A DNA stretch of 28,751 nucleotides from SIG440 sp045578305 (GTDB lineage Bacteria; Bacillota; Clostridia; Monoglobales; Monoglobaceae), in assembly GCA_045578305.1 (NCBI GenBank), contig JAZNKA010000061.1, positions 1 through 28,751 on the forward strand, read 5' to 3'. Under the pieces are notes generated by a model, which was not told the origin of the DNA, ran no database searches, and was given only the letters and a program-made list of their open reading frames with translations. A program made the translations under genes and the position numbers. Position 1 is the stretch's first letter. Each line of letters starts with the position of its first letter. Below are positions 15,574 through 25,019 of this stretch, piece after piece.

Positions 15574-15595
15574 GGGGCAGAAAATCTTCTGCCCC
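15574..15595 (-). terminator. Possible terminator of the 957-residue SLH gene
   Basis: A 9-bp GC-rich stem (GGGGCAGAA with TTCTGCCCC) with a 4-nt loop begins 17 bases after the stop. It is followed on the - strand by ATACATAACTTTTAAT, so the T-tract is poor and displaced. It also insulates the ppa promoter. Confidence 0.5.
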
Positions 15596-15611
15596 TCAAA
15601 AAATTTGACGA

Positions 15612-18485
15612 TTATCGGACGATTACCATTTCGGTAACTTTATCTTCGCTTATCTTTATAAAGAGTCTTACCTCATTTCCTTCTTCGTATACCTCGATAT
15701 CGCCTGCTGTAACAACAGTTACATTGTTGTTCTGACGCTGTGAATTATACTCGTATACAAGAGCGTTGTCTGTTGCATAGTTCTTGACTGTTCCGTTTAC
15801 AGAAACGTTAACCGAGTCGGTAAACTTCTTTGTTACCTTGCCGTAAACAGTAACCAAATCGGTTGCGACAGTGTTTGAGAATTCAGTTGTTTTTGCAGAT
15901 GCGTCAAAAAGAACTGTAATCTTGTCAACTTCGCCCTTGGCATTGGTGCTGTACTGGAAGATATCACCCTGTGCAAGTTTTTTGTCACCGCTCTTCATAA
16001 ATACACTTCTGTCTGACGACATAAGCTCAACGCGCTGTCCGTTTTCGATACCATAAACGATGTCGACTGCGTCAAAGTTTTCGTTCTGACCCTGTGCAAT
16101 CTCGTCAACAAGGACAATGGGCGAGGTTGCCTCGGTTATACCTGTTGTATTGGTAACGATGATTGCCTTTGCCGAGAAGTCTTCCTGAAGGTCATAAACA
16201 ATGATGTCATACGGTGTGTTGTTCGAGAACATATTTCTGTTTCTTATTGCGTATCTGCTTGTGTCTGTACCCGCGTCCGAGGGGATGTCGAACACAACAG
16301 TATCTTCTGTTACCTTTACATTCCCCAAAGTGCCTGACGCACTCTTGTAGGTCTGCTCAGCGGCAGAAATGTTTTTGGTAAATACTCCCTTGTTGGGAGC
16401 ACCTGTTGCTGTCTTGTCAACCGCGATGTCAAGGCCTGTAAGCTTTCCTGCTGAGTTAAGCTCGTAAGTTATAAGCTGAGGTGTAACGGTGCCATCTTTG
16501 CCAAATGCGGCAAGCACTTCGGTGGGAGTAAGACCATATTTGTCGTTAAGACGTATTTTTGATGCACCGTCTATGATTTCGGTTGTCGAATTTACAGTAA
16601 ATATTCTAAATTTGAGGACATCCTCAAAAGAGCCTTCCTTGGCTGCGCCTACAAGATAGCCATAGGTTCCGCGCAGTGCAGTACCTGTTGTGATTGCAGT
16701 TTTGTCAACCGCTGCAACATTGCCCTCGATGTCAAGATAGAATCTTCCCTTGTCGCGGAGTGCGATCTCGTCGGGATAGTTGCTTGCCTTTTTGTAGGTT
16801 TTTTCTGAGTTGTCAATTTTGAAACCGTCTGCAGAGGTCTGGGTGACTGTTCCAAGCACGCTTTCGGTCGAAACATATGCCTTGATAAGTTCTTTGTCGG
16901 CACTTATTGTATAAGAAATTACATCCCATTCTTTAAGGTCGCTGGGGCTGATTTCGACGCCGTCTTTAAGAAGAACAAATTTTACGGTTGTGCTTTCGGG
17001 GTCAAGCAGAAGCGAACTGTTGTTGTATTTGTCGGTCACTCTGCCTGTTGCAGACGAAACTGTTTCGACAACAAGGTTTGCAAAGTGGTTTACAAATACA
17101 ATGTCATATACATTGTTGGTATCTGTATCCAAAAGGATAAGGTTTCCTGAAGTGGGAACAAGCTGTTCGTTTGTAAGTGTTTCGGCGTACTTGCCGTTGT
17201 AGATGAATGTGGGTTTTGCCACAATCGAGGCAGTTCGCGAGCTGGTGTCGTTTTCGGTATCACGCCAGTAAGTTACGGTTTTGTTTGTATCTGCGTCACC
17301 TGTGACAGAAACGATGTTGCCTGCCGAGATTTCAAGGACGTTGTTTTTGTTGTCCTGTGGGATAACGGCAATCAAAGTCTTTTCGTCGGTTGTTTTGTTG
17401 ATGCGGGCGTAGTAAACAACATTGTAGCCAAGAAGCTGGCTTGCAAGAGTGTCGCCCTCGCTGAAGGTCTTGTCGTTGATTGTTATTTTGTCTTCGGCTG
17501 TTGTGTTGCCGCCTGTAAGAGTTGTTTCGGATGTTCCGGTAATCTGTCCATAAGCCTTTTCGACATTAAGTCTGTCATAAAGAAGTGTCTTGTCAACAAC
17601 TTCGTAGCTTGCGTTAGAACCAAAGCCGGTCTGTTCCATAAGGTTTACTGTAAGACTGTTGAATACAAGCTGAGCAATGTCGCCACGTGTTGCAGGTGCA
17701 TTGGCTGTTGCGGTGATGCCTTTAAGCATCTGGTTGTCTGATGCTACCACCATATATCCGGTTGGGTATCCGCCTCTTGTGGAAGCCATAGGCTCGTAAC
17801 CAAGAGCACGAACCATTATGGTAACAGCTTCCTGGAAAAGCACAGGGTCATCGGGACGGAATGTTCCCACATCGTCACCAATTACCATTGCCTGCTGGTC
17901 TGCTACATTGATAGGACCGTTTGCCCAGTGGTTTGCAACTACGTCAGGGAATCTTGTCTGGTGAGTAGCACTTTTTGCCACTTCTTCAAGACCTACCGAA
18001 TATACCGAAACCTTTGCCATTTCCGAACGCAAAATGTTGTCATTGGGGCGGAAGTTTCCTGTTTCGGCGTCGCCGACCATAATGCCAAGTGCGCCTAAGA
18101 TACGGGCAGCTTCTGCGTATTTAGTGTCTTTGATGTCAGGGGCAAGTGCAACGCGTGATTCGCTGTATCTTGACAGACCTCTGCCCGAGTAGAGGTTGTT
18201 CTCCATCATTGCGTTGTTTTTTGTACGGTTCTGTTCGACTACAGCCTGGCTGTTGTCAATGGTTTTGGTTGCTTTTGGTGCTCCGGATGGTATGTTTGTT
18301 TGACTGTCCGAAGTATTGTTGGTTGTGTTTGGCACGGCAGTGCTATTTTCTGCCGGGCTGCCGCCAACATCCGAAGAACTTTCACCCGATACAGGGATTG
18401 CTTCGGTTTGTGCGGCAAAAACATTTACGCCTATGCCTAACAGAAAAATTATCGAAAGGCACAGAGCAATAAATCTTTTTGACAT
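15612..18485 (-). CDS. Secreted S-layer homology (SLH) domain protein, 957 aa
   Basis: An exported cell-surface protein. Residues 1-24 are a signal peptide (KR, hydrophobic core, cleavage near VFA-AQT). A Ser/Thr/Asn-rich linker runs to about residue 100. SLH repeats follow: about 118-168 (IMVGDAETGNFRPNDNILRSEMA), 178-231 (FPDVVANHWA..GDDVGTFRPDDPVLFQEA) and a degenerate one at about 240-285. SLH domains bind pyruvylated wall polymers in characterised Firmicutes. The rest (about 290-957) is beta-rich with no cysteine and no enzyme motif I recognise; it may be structural S-layer-type sequence. GAGGAGG precedes the start. It is divergent from another SLH gene across 258 bases. It may be an abundant surface-layer protein, which is an inference. 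Confidence 0.85.
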   Translation of the reverse strand: MSKRFIALCLSIIFLLGIGVNVFAAQTEAIPVSGESSSDVGGSPAENSTAVPNTTNNTSDSQTNIPSGAPKATKTIDNSQAVVEQNRTKNNAMMENNLYSGRGLSRYSESRVALAPDIKDTKYAEAARILGALGIMVGDAETGNFRPNDNILRSEMAKVSVYSVGLEEVAKSATHQTRFPDVVANHWANGPINVADQQAMVIGDDVGTFRPDDPVLFQEAVTIMVRALGYEPMASTRGGYPTGYMVVASDNQMLKGITATANAPATRGDIAQLVFNSLTVNLMEQTGFGSNASYEVVDKTLLYDRLNVEKAYGQITGTSETTLTGGNTTAEDKITINDKTFSEGDTLASQLLGYNVVYYARINKTTDEKTLIAVIPQDNKNNVLEISAGNIVSVTGDADTNKTVTYWRDTENDTSSRTASIVAKPTFIYNGKYAETLTNEQLVPTSGNLILLDTDTNNVYDIVFVNHFANLVVETVSSATGRVTDKYNNSSLLLDPESTTVKFVLLKDGVEISPSDLKEWDVISYTISADKELIKAYVSTESVLGTVTQTSADGFKIDNSEKTYKKASNYPDEIALRDKGRFYLDIEGNVAAVDKTAITTGTALRGTYGYLVGAAKEGSFEDVLKFRIFTVNSTTEIIDGASKIRLNDKYGLTPTEVLAAFGKDGTVTPQLITYELNSAGKLTGLDIAVDKTATGAPNKGVFTKNISAAEQTYKSASGTLGNVKVTEDTVVFDIPSDAGTDTSRYAIRNRNMFSNNTPYDIIVYDLQEDFSAKAIIVTNTTGITEATSPIVLVDEIAQGQNENFDAVDIVYGIENGQRVELMSSDRSVFMKSGDKKLAQGDIFQYSTNAKGEVDKITVLFDASAKTTEFSNTVATDLVTVYGKVTKKFTDSVNVSVNGTVKNYATDNALVYEYNSQRQNNNVTVVTAGDIEVYEEGNEVRLFIKISEDKVTEMVIVR

Positions 18486-18638
18486 TTCTATTCCTCCTCA
18501 TTTAAAATTGAAAAATGTTTCGGATTTATTGTGTGTAGGCAAAAAAAATTTACAACCCCAACTTTTTGGATTTACTGCAAAAAAATTACAAAAACACAAT
18601 ATGTAATGCTTATGTAAAAAAAATTTAACAAAATATAG

Positions 18639-18667
18639 TTGAAATATATTTATTTATATGGTAAAAT
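18639..18667 (+). promoter_or_regulatory. Promoter of the 607-residue SLH gene
   Basis: TTGAAA (18639-18644), 17 bases, then TAAAAT (18662-18667). It leaves about 70 bases of AT-rich leader before the GGGGGAAC ribosome binding site and the start at 18744. The rest of the 258-base divergent region (18486-18743) is very AT-rich with long A and T runs. I could not fix a single convincing promoter for the opposite gene. Confidence 0.6.
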
Positions 18668-18743
18668 AAGACCATGCAAAAGTATTTTTTACATTAAATA
18701 TTATTAAATTTCAATAAACATACACAAAAGGGGGAACTAAAAA

Positions 18744-20567
18744 ATGTTCAACAAAAAATTTTTGAGCGGAATTTTGTGTGCAGTAATGCTTCTTTCGACA
18801 ATTTCGGTTGCAGCTGCCACTTTTTCTGATGTGGAAAATGACCCTACGGTTTCTTGGGCTAAGCCTTACATAACCGAAATGAGTGAGAAGGGATACATCA
18901 AAGGATATGAAGATGGTACCTTCAAACCAAACAACAGCATTTCAAAGACCGAGGCGCTTATTTTGCTTTCGCGTATGATTGGTGTCAATGACAGCAGTTT
19001 TGCAGATTCGGTTGATTTTGCAACCAAAGAATTTGCGTCTGTCTTAAGCGGCTATTCCACAAATTATGCCAAAGAGGTTTCGTTCCTTCTTTATGCAGGA
19101 ATTTTAGGCGAGGACGAGCTTGACACTTATATCTCATCTTCAAACAAAAATCAGCCACTCAAAAGATACGAGGCGGCAGTTCTTTTGACAAAGCTTCTTG
19201 GAGCAGAGGAAGAGGTTTCGGGAAATGCATTTGTTTCGTCTTCTTATGCTGATACTGTTGAGATTCCCGATTCGGCAAGAGCATATGTTGAGTATGTAAA
19301 AGAACAGGGTATAATGCAGGGTATGGGCAACAACGAAAACGGCGACCCGATATTCTCGCCAAAGACAAATGTTACCCGTTCGCAGATGGCAAAAATGCTT
19401 TGCACCCTTATCGATGTGATTGACCTTTCAAGCCAGACAGGTGCAGTTGTTTCGACCGATTCGTTCAACGAGACAATAACAATCAAAATTGACGGCAGTG
19501 ACATAGTAAACGAAGTGACCCCTGCTACAAAGTACAAAATCAACGGCAAAGACTCAAAGCTTACAAATATGAAAAAGGGCATGCATGTAAAAATCACATA
19601 CATCGCAGGCAATGTGGCGTTGATTGAAAATCAGGCAACAGTTGAAGACAGCGTGATTTATGGTCTTGTTGCATCGACAAAGGATTCGGCAGGAACACAG
19701 ACAGTTGTTATTGCTGATGCAAACGATAAAACCAAAAAAGAAACATACATCCTTGCTGATGGTGCAAAAATCAGGGTAGGCGGCGCAATTGATTTGTTCT
19801 CAAAGGTAAAGAGCGGTGACTATGTTGCACTTACTATTGAAGATGGACTTGTTACAATTCTTGAGGTTATTGACAAGACAACAACAGCTTACGGAACTCT
19901 GGTATCAGTTGATATTTCGGGCGACCACACGGTTCTTAATGTAGAGAACAACAAAGGCGAAGTTGTTGAATATGAGGTTTCGGCAGATGGCGCTCAGGTT
20001 TCGCGCAACAACCTTGAAGTTTCAATCAGCGCACTTACAACCGGCGATTCGCTTTCGCTTCGTATGACATACGGCAAGGTTACAAAAATTCAGGCAAGCA
20101 GCGCTTCGTCAACCAATGCCGGAACAATCAACTACATCACACATTCGACCAAGGGTACAACAATTGGTATCGAAACAGATGGTGAGGTTACAGAATACAA
20201 GGTAAACAAGAGTGTAAAGGTGTTTGTTGACTCGTCAGAAAACGCTTCAATATATGACCTTCGTCCGGGCTCTGCTATTGACATCAAGCTTGACAGCAGC
20301 GAGATTGTCCGCATCGAAGCAGGAAGCACAGCTTCACAGTCACAAATTGGTGGTGTTGTTAAAAATGTAAACGCTACCTATGGCCTTTTGGTTGTTCAGG
20401 ATGGCGGAAACGAATATGATGTATATGTAAACGGCAACACAAAGATTATAGACAGTGTCAGCGGTCGCAATATTCTTCTTAAGAATGTAGAAAAAAATCG
20501 TACAGTATCCGTTACCGGCTCAAATTCGTCAGGCGTATTTGAAGCAAGCGTAATTGTTATTCAGTAA
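18744..20567 (+). CDS. Secreted SLH protein with tandem beta-rich modules, 607 aa
   Basis: An exported surface protein. The signal peptide (residues 1-25; FNKK, hydrophobic core, VAAA-T) runs directly into SLH repeat 1 (27-81: FSDV..SWAKPYI..GYIKGYEDGTFKPNNSISKTEA). A diverged repeat 2 (about 86-154) and repeat 3 (166-225: YVKEQGIMQG..FSPKTNVTRSQMAKML) follow. Residues 230-607 consist of about five related modules of 70-75 residues (about 230-296, 304-377, 382-452, 458-528, 534-607). Each has a G-x-V/I opening strand, a D/N-G turn, a Y-x-V strand, a G-D/S turn and a closing V-x-x-I strand. The SLH end would sit in the wall with the modules projecting outward. No enzymatic motif is visible. 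It is divergent from another SLH gene and convergent with recG. Confidence 0.87.
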   Translation: MFNKKFLSGILCAVMLLSTISVAAATFSDVENDPTVSWAKPYITEMSEKGYIKGYEDGTFKPNNSISKTEALILLSRMIGVNDSSFADSVDFATKEFASVLSGYSTNYAKEVSFLLYAGILGEDELDTYISSSNKNQPLKRYEAAVLLTKLLGAEEEVSGNAFVSSSYADTVEIPDSARAYVEYVKEQGIMQGMGNNENGDPIFSPKTNVTRSQMAKMLCTLIDVIDLSSQTGAVVSTDSFNETITIKIDGSDIVNEVTPATKYKINGKDSKLTNMKKGMHVKITYIAGNVALIENQATVEDSVIYGLVASTKDSAGTQTVVIADANDKTKKETYILADGAKIRVGGAIDLFSKVKSGDYVALTIEDGLVTILEVIDKTTTAYGTLVSVDISGDHTVLNVENNKGEVVEYEVSADGAQVSRNNLEVSISALTTGDSLSLRMTYGKVTKIQASSASSTNAGTINYITHSTKGTTIGIETDGEVTEYKVNKSVKVFVDSSENASIYDLRPGSAIDIKLDSSEIVRIEAGSTASQSQIGGVVKNVNATYGLLVVQDGGNEYDVYVNGNTKIIDSVSGRNILLKNVEKNRTVSVTGSNSSGVFEASVIVIQ

Positions 20568-20574
20568 GAAAATC

Positions 20575-20612
20575 AAAAAAATAAAACGGGCATATGCCCG
20601 TTTTATTTTTTT
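20575..20612. terminator. Bidirectional terminator between the SLH gene and recG
   Basis: A 38-nt perfect palindrome (20575-20593 with 20594-20612) has core ACGGGCAT/ATGCCCGT and flanking A7-T-A4 and T4-A-T7 tracts. It provides an ideal T-tract on both strands for the two convergent genes. Confidence 0.92.
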
Positions 20613-20620
20613 GTAAGTTG

Positions 20621-22672
20621 TCAGTTCAAAACGCCATTTTCGCTGACGTTTAAAAAGTCAGAGTGGATTTTTTGCTTGATAAGGCTATTTTCGGGCAAGC
20701 TCAGCTCGGGGTCGGAGGCAAGAAGTTTTTCGACGGCTGTTTTTGCCTGAGATAAAAGAAACATATCGGTCGAAAGATTTGCAACTTTAAGCTCGGGAAG
20801 ACCGTGCTGGCGGATGCCAAAAAATTCACCGGGGCCACGAAGCTCAAGGTCTTTTTCCGAAATTTTGAAGCCATCACAGCTTTCACACATTATTTTCATT
20901 CGCTCCTCGGCAATTTTGCCGCCTTCGGCAAACATTATGCAATACGAACTGTGACTGCCTCTGCCTATTCTGCCGCGAAGCTGATGAAGCTGCGAAAGAC
21001 CAAATCTTTCGGCGTTTTCGATAACCATTACCGATGCATTTGCCACATCTACGCCGACTTCAATAACGGTTGTTGATACCAGAACATCGATTTTTCCTGC
21101 CGAAAAATCTTCCATAATTTGTTTGCGCTCAGCTGCCTTAATTCGCCCATGCAAAACTGCCAGCGAACAGTTTTTGAACACTGATTTTTTAAGTTTTTCG
21201 CCGTATTCCACAGCAGATTTTGCAATTAAAGCCTCGGATTCTTCGATTAGAGGGCAGATTATGTAAGCTTGTCGGCCCTCTTTGATTTTTTGTAGTACAA
21301 AATCAAAGACTTTTTTGCGCGAGTCTTCTTTGACCGAGTATGTTTCAATTGGCTTTCTGCCAGGTGGAAGTTCGTCAATAACCGATATATCAAGGTCGCC
21401 GTACAGTATAAGAGAAAGTGTTCGGGGGATAGGCGTTGCCGTCATAACAAGGGTGTGCGCACCAAACCCTTTTTCGGTAAGCATGGTCCGTTGCCTCACA
21501 CCAAAGCGGTGTTGCTCGTCTGTTATTACAAGGGCGGGATTTTTGTATTTTACACTTTCTGAAATAAGGGCATGTGTACCAACAATTATCTTTGCCAAGC
21601 CACTTTCTGCCTTGGCAAGAGCTGCTCGCCGCTGGGCAATTGTCATACTGCCTGTCAAAAGAATTGTTTCAAATCCCAAAGGAGCAAAAAGCTTTTCAAG
21701 ATTTTTAAAATGCTGGTTTGCAAGGATTTCTGTCGGTGCCATCATAAGTGACTGAAAGCCGGCGGTTGCCGCAGCGTACATAGCGGAGGCTGCCACAATG
21801 GTTTTTCCCGAACCAACATCACCCTGAACAAGTCTGTTCATCGGTATCGCTTTGGTAAGGTCGGCGGCAATTTCGTTGATTACGCGTTTTTGGGCGTTTG
21901 TCAGTTCAAAGGGCAGCATACGAGCAAAATCTGCGATACATTTTACATTTTTTATGGGAGTTGCAGAGTAGTTTTTTCGTTCATTTCGCAAAAAACATAT
22001 TCCTGCCTGAAGAACAAAAAGCTCTTCAAAAGCAAGCCGTGTGCGGGCATTTTCAAACTCTTCGGCAGATTTTGGCATATGCAAAGATTTGAGTGCAGAA
22101 AACAGAGGAACAAGTCCGTGCTCTTCTGTTAAAGATTGGGGCAGAATATCTTTGGGCATTTGTGAAAGCGAAGAAAAAACCGTTTCTACCGCGTTTCGGA
22201 TATTGGTCTGCCCAAGCCCTTTGGTTGTGGGGTAAATGGGCAGAATTTTGCCTGTTTTTTTTGTGCCCGACTCGGTTTCGGTTACGGGGTTTATCATCTC
22301 GAAAAACTGACCTCGGTAAATCGCTTTGCCAAAAAAAGTAAATTCGCCCTCGGTTTTGAGCGTGTTTGCAATGTAGGGTGAATTAAACCACGTTACTTTC
22401 ATAAGATTTTGACCGTCGCTGACGGTTGCCTGAGTAACGGTAACGCGATTTCGTGAACGATAGGTTTTGATTCCTGACGCAAGGGATGCTTTGACACACA
22501 CAGTTTCGCCGTCCATAAGGTCGGCAATGGATTTTGTCTCGCTTCGGTCTTCGATGGAGCGGGGAAGATGAAAAAGCAAATCCTCCACGCTGAAAATGCC
22601 AAGCTTTTCAAAAAGCCTGGCTCTTGATTCGCCTATTCCTTTGACATATTTGATATTGTCCGAAAGCTTCAT
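20621..22672 (-). CDS. recG: ATP-dependent DNA helicase RecG
   Basis: A superfamily 2 helicase that remodels stalled forks and branched DNA such as D-loops and R-loops. The 683-residue length is normal. The N-terminal wedge domain carries the HhH-like VKGIGESRARLFEKLGI and DLLFHLPRSIEDRS, followed by an OB fold (about 55-150). Motor motifs include Walker A GDVGSGKT (284-291), MAPTEILANQH, DEQHRFGV (385-392), MTATPIPRTL, and motif VI QLRGRIGRG; the C-terminal FFGIRQHGLPELK is also typical. It is the last gene of the asp23-fakA-recG run, an order also seen in Firmicutes such as Bacillus (yloU-yloV near recG). A terminator lies between fakA and recG, so it may partly use another promoter. Confidence 0.96.
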   Translation of the reverse strand: MKLSDNIKYVKGIGESRARLFEKLGIFSVEDLLFHLPRSIEDRSETKSIADLMDGETVCVKASLASGIKTYRSRNRVTVTQATVSDGQNLMKVTWFNSPYIANTLKTEGEFTFFGKAIYRGQFFEMINPVTETESGTKKTGKILPIYPTTKGLGQTNIRNAVETVFSSLSQMPKDILPQSLTEEHGLVPLFSALKSLHMPKSAEEFENARTRLAFEELFVLQAGICFLRNERKNYSATPIKNVKCIADFARMLPFELTNAQKRVINEIAADLTKAIPMNRLVQGDVGSGKTIVAASAMYAAATAGFQSLMMAPTEILANQHFKNLEKLFAPLGFETILLTGSMTIAQRRAALAKAESGLAKIIVGTHALISESVKYKNPALVITDEQHRFGVRQRTMLTEKGFGAHTLVMTATPIPRTLSLILYGDLDISVIDELPPGRKPIETYSVKEDSRKKVFDFVLQKIKEGRQAYIICPLIEESEALIAKSAVEYGEKLKKSVFKNCSLAVLHGRIKAAERKQIMEDFSAGKIDVLVSTTVIEVGVDVANASVMVIENAERFGLSQLHQLRGRIGRGSHSSYCIMFAEGGKIAEERMKIMCESCDGFKISEKDLELRGPGEFFGIRQHGLPELKVANLSTDMFLLSQAKTAVEKLLASDPELSLPENSLIKQKIHSDFLNVSENGVLN

Positions 22673-22687
22673 ACCTTTTTCCTCGGT

Positions 22688-22718
22688 TTAAATTAAAAGG
22701 GGTGGCAAAAGCCACCCC
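22688..22718 (-). terminator. Terminator between fakA and recG
   Basis: An 8-bp stem GGGGTGGC/GCCACCCC (22699-22706 with 22711-22718) with a 4-nt loop is followed on the - strand by TTTTAATTTAAA. It lies about 40 bases after the fakA stop and just before the recG ribosome binding site. It would reduce read-through into recG. Confidence 0.75.
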
Positions 22719-22760
22719 GATAATGTTTTTAAAGTCTGTTTTTTTGTGGTCGGCTTAAGA

Positions 22761-24398
22761 TTATTCCACAGATACGATATAAAAGTATACCGGTTGACCG
22801 CCATAGATGAGAGACACATCAAGCTCGGGGAACTTCTGTTCAAGATTTTCGGCAAGAGCGTTTGCATTATCTTCGGAAATATCTTCGCCGTAGTATATTG
22901 AAATCACGCCCGATTCGTCATCAACCATTTTTTCGCAAAGAGCCATGACTGCCTCTTCGGGAGTTTGGGTGACTGCCGAGATTTCTTTTCCGCAAACAGC
23001 CAGACAGTCGCCGAATTTGATTTCGGTCCCGTCAAGATTGGTGTCGCGTGCGGCAAAGGTAACCTGACCGCATTTTACCAAAGCTGCAAAGTCTTTCATT
23101 GCCTCCAGGTTTGCGTCGGGGGTCTGTCCTGCGTCAAAGGCTGTCAAGGCTGAAATTCCCTCGGGAATATTGACTGTGGGGACCACCAAAACGGTCTTGT
23201 CGGTAAGCGCATCAACCTGGTCTGCTGCAAGAATGATATTTTTGTTGTTGGGCAGAATGAAAACCACCTCGGCAGGAATTTTTTCAACAGCTGAAAGAAG
23301 ATCCTGTGTGCTTGGGTTCATTGTCTGACCACCCTCGATTATCTGGTCAACTTCAAGCGAACGGAAGATTTCCGAAAGCCCCTCGCCTGCCGAAACAGCG
23401 GCAAATCCGTATTTTTTGGACGGCTCGGCTTTAATTTCGTTGTCGGTTGATTCATTTTTGGGCAAATCTTCGGCATCGGTGCGTTCGTCGTGCTGGTATT
23501 TCATATTGTCAATTTTAAGGTTGGTAAGCTCGCCAAGCTTGATTGCCTGTTCAAGAACAAAACCAGGATGATTTGTGTGTATGTGGACTTTCACGATTTC
23601 TTCATCGTCAATGACCAGCATACAGTCGCCCTTGTCAGCAATTGCTGTGCGGAACTGCGAGATGTTTCTTGTTTCATTTTTGTTTATGATAAATTCGGTG
23701 CAGTACAAAAATTTTATGTCCGCATCGGTGTTTTTTGCTTTTTTTGCGGTTTGCGAAACCGTTTTGTCCTCGGGCTCAACTGCATTTCCCGATTGCAGTG
23801 CAATATATGCACCCTCAATCAGCGTCATAAGCCCCTTGCCACCTGCATCAACCACACCGGCTTTTTTGAGAGCAGGAAGAAGGTTGGGAGTATTGTCAAG
23901 GCTTTTATTTCCTGCATCAACAATTGCTTTGAGGAAAGAGCAGCAATCATCAAAGTCGGCAAAACTTTGCTCGGCAAATTCCGAAATTTCGCGGATAACA
24001 GTAAGGATTGTACCCTCGGTTGGCTTCATAACAGCACGATAGGCCGTGGTTTTTGCTGAAATAAAAGCATCTTTTATATCAAGAACTGTCAAGACTTCTT
24101 TGACTTCAAGTGCTTTTGCAAAACCACGGATAATCTGCGAAAGAATAACACCCGAGTTGCCTCGCGCATTGCGGAGCGATGCTGACGCAAGGGCAGAAAG
24201 CAATTTGCCCGAGTGGTCATATTCATTTTCGAAAACCATTTCGGTTGCGCCACTGAAGGTAAGACTCATATTTGTACCTGTGTCGCCGTCAGGGACAGGG
24301 AAAACATTAAGGTCATCAATCAGTTTGCGATTGTTTTTAAGATGTGCTGCAGCAGATTTAATCATCAACTGAAGCACTACGGTATCTATATTATTCAT
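22761..24398 (-). CDS. fakA: Fatty acid kinase catalytic subunit FakA (YloV; DhaL-like)
   Basis: The ATP-binding subunit of the two-part fatty acid kinase, which phosphorylates a fatty acid held by a FakB (DegV) protein to acyl-phosphate for phospholipid synthesis. It has 545 residues, as in S. aureus FakA (548). The N-terminal DhaL-like domain has NVFPVPDGDTGTNM at 31-44, where D37 and D39 coordinate Mg-ATP, plus RGNSGVILSQIIRGFAK and DAGGKGLMTLIEG. A middle domain (about 230-310) and a C-terminal DegV-like EDD region follow. ATG 24398 follows GGGGGAG; an upstream in-frame TTG does not have one. It lies 21 bases after the Asp23-family gene. A DegV/FakB gene is at 27829-28674 in a separate operon. 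Confidence 0.93.
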   Translation of the reverse strand: MNNIDTVVLQLMIKSAAAHLKNNRKLIDDLNVFPVPDGDTGTNMSLTFSGATEMVFENEYDHSGKLLSALASASLRNARGNSGVILSQIIRGFAKALEVKEVLTVLDIKDAFISAKTTAYRAVMKPTEGTILTVIREISEFAEQSFADFDDCCSFLKAIVDAGNKSLDNTPNLLPALKKAGVVDAGGKGLMTLIEGAYIALQSGNAVEPEDKTVSQTAKKAKNTDADIKFLYCTEFIINKNETRNISQFRTAIADKGDCMLVIDDEEIVKVHIHTNHPGFVLEQAIKLGELTNLKIDNMKYQHDERTDAEDLPKNESTDNEIKAEPSKKYGFAAVSAGEGLSEIFRSLEVDQIIEGGQTMNPSTQDLLSAVEKIPAEVVFILPNNKNIILAADQVDALTDKTVLVVPTVNIPEGISALTAFDAGQTPDANLEAMKDFAALVKCGQVTFAARDTNLDGTEIKFGDCLAVCGKEISAVTQTPEEAVMALCEKMVDDESGVISIYYGEDISEDNANALAENLEQKFPELDVSLIYGGQPVYFYIVSVE

Positions 24399-24419
24399 AA
24401 GGTAAATCTCCCCCAAAAA

Positions 24420-24776
24420 CTATTGCTGCACACGGACACTTTCCACATTTACCTGAACGCTCGAAACCTCAAGACCTGTAAACTTTTCCACATTATATTT
24501 AACACTGCTGCGGATGGTTTCGCCAATTGTTCCGATGTTAAGTCCGTATTCAACAACTATAAAAAGAGCAATTTCAATAGAGCCGCCATCGGTGCGAACC
24601 TTGATGCCCTTGTCCATATTTTCTTTTTTCAAAAGACTTGCGATGCCGTCCTTGCCTGTTTTGGCACACATTCCAACAACACCATAGCATTGTGTTGCGG
24701 TGTAGCCTGCAAGGTTTGCAATTACAGTATTCGAAATACTGATGGTACCGCGTTCGTTTTTAATTTCAGCACTCAT
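24420..24776 (-). CDS. Asp23/Gls24 family protein (YloU-like)
   Basis: A 118-residue cytoplasmic protein of the Asp23/Gls24 (alkaline shock) family, with NERGTISISNTVIANLAGYTATQCYGVVGM at the N-terminus and YGLNIGTIGETIRSSVKYNVEKFTGLEVSSVQVNVESVRV at the C-terminus, both hallmarks of the family. In Firmicutes a YloU-type gene is almost always directly in front of yloV/fakA, as here (21 bases apart). This suggests a link with fatty acid kinase or envelope stress, although its biochemical role is unknown. The start at 24776 has GGGAGG upstream; a start five codons further up overlaps that site. Confidence 0.92.
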   Translation of the reverse strand: MSAEIKNERGTISISNTVIANLAGYTATQCYGVVGMCAKTGKDGIASLLKKENMDKGIKVRTDGGSIEIALFIVVEYGLNIGTIGETIRSSVKYNVEKFTGLEVSSVQVNVESVRVQQ

Positions 24777-24836
24777 GGTATTTCCTCCCACTAAGTTTGA
24801 CTTGAGGGGCGCAGTTTATGCGATGCCTCAGTATAT

Positions 24837-24865
24837 ATAATACATTATTTTTTGCGTTCGGTCAA
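24837..24865 (-). promoter_or_regulatory. Promoter of the asp23-fakA operon
   Basis: On the - strand, TTGACC (complement of 24860-24865) lies 17 bases from TATTAT (complement of 24837-24842), about 60 bases upstream of the first start codon. The leader holds an imperfect inverted repeat (TGAGG.GCG with CG..CCTCA, about 24803-24830). Confidence 0.65.
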
Positions 24866-25019
24866 GTGTTTAATTAGCAATCTTTTGTAACATTGTGGCA
24901 ATAGCGAAAAAATACATTCAAAAATGCAGTCATAAATCAAATTTTTATTGCGTTTTGGGTTAGTATATGTTAAAATTACTATGTATAATTGTGTAAAAAT
25001 TTAAAATTGGAGAAAACTT

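Noticed and set aside
15574..15595. Possible attenuator for ppa.
   Set aside because: It lies upstream of the likely ppa promoter, so it belongs to the end of the SLH transcript.
22688..22718. GGGGTGGC/GCCACCCC hairpin as a riboswitch or leader element of recG.
   Set aside because: A short simple stem followed by a T-rich stretch fits a plain terminator; no conserved riboswitch core is visible.
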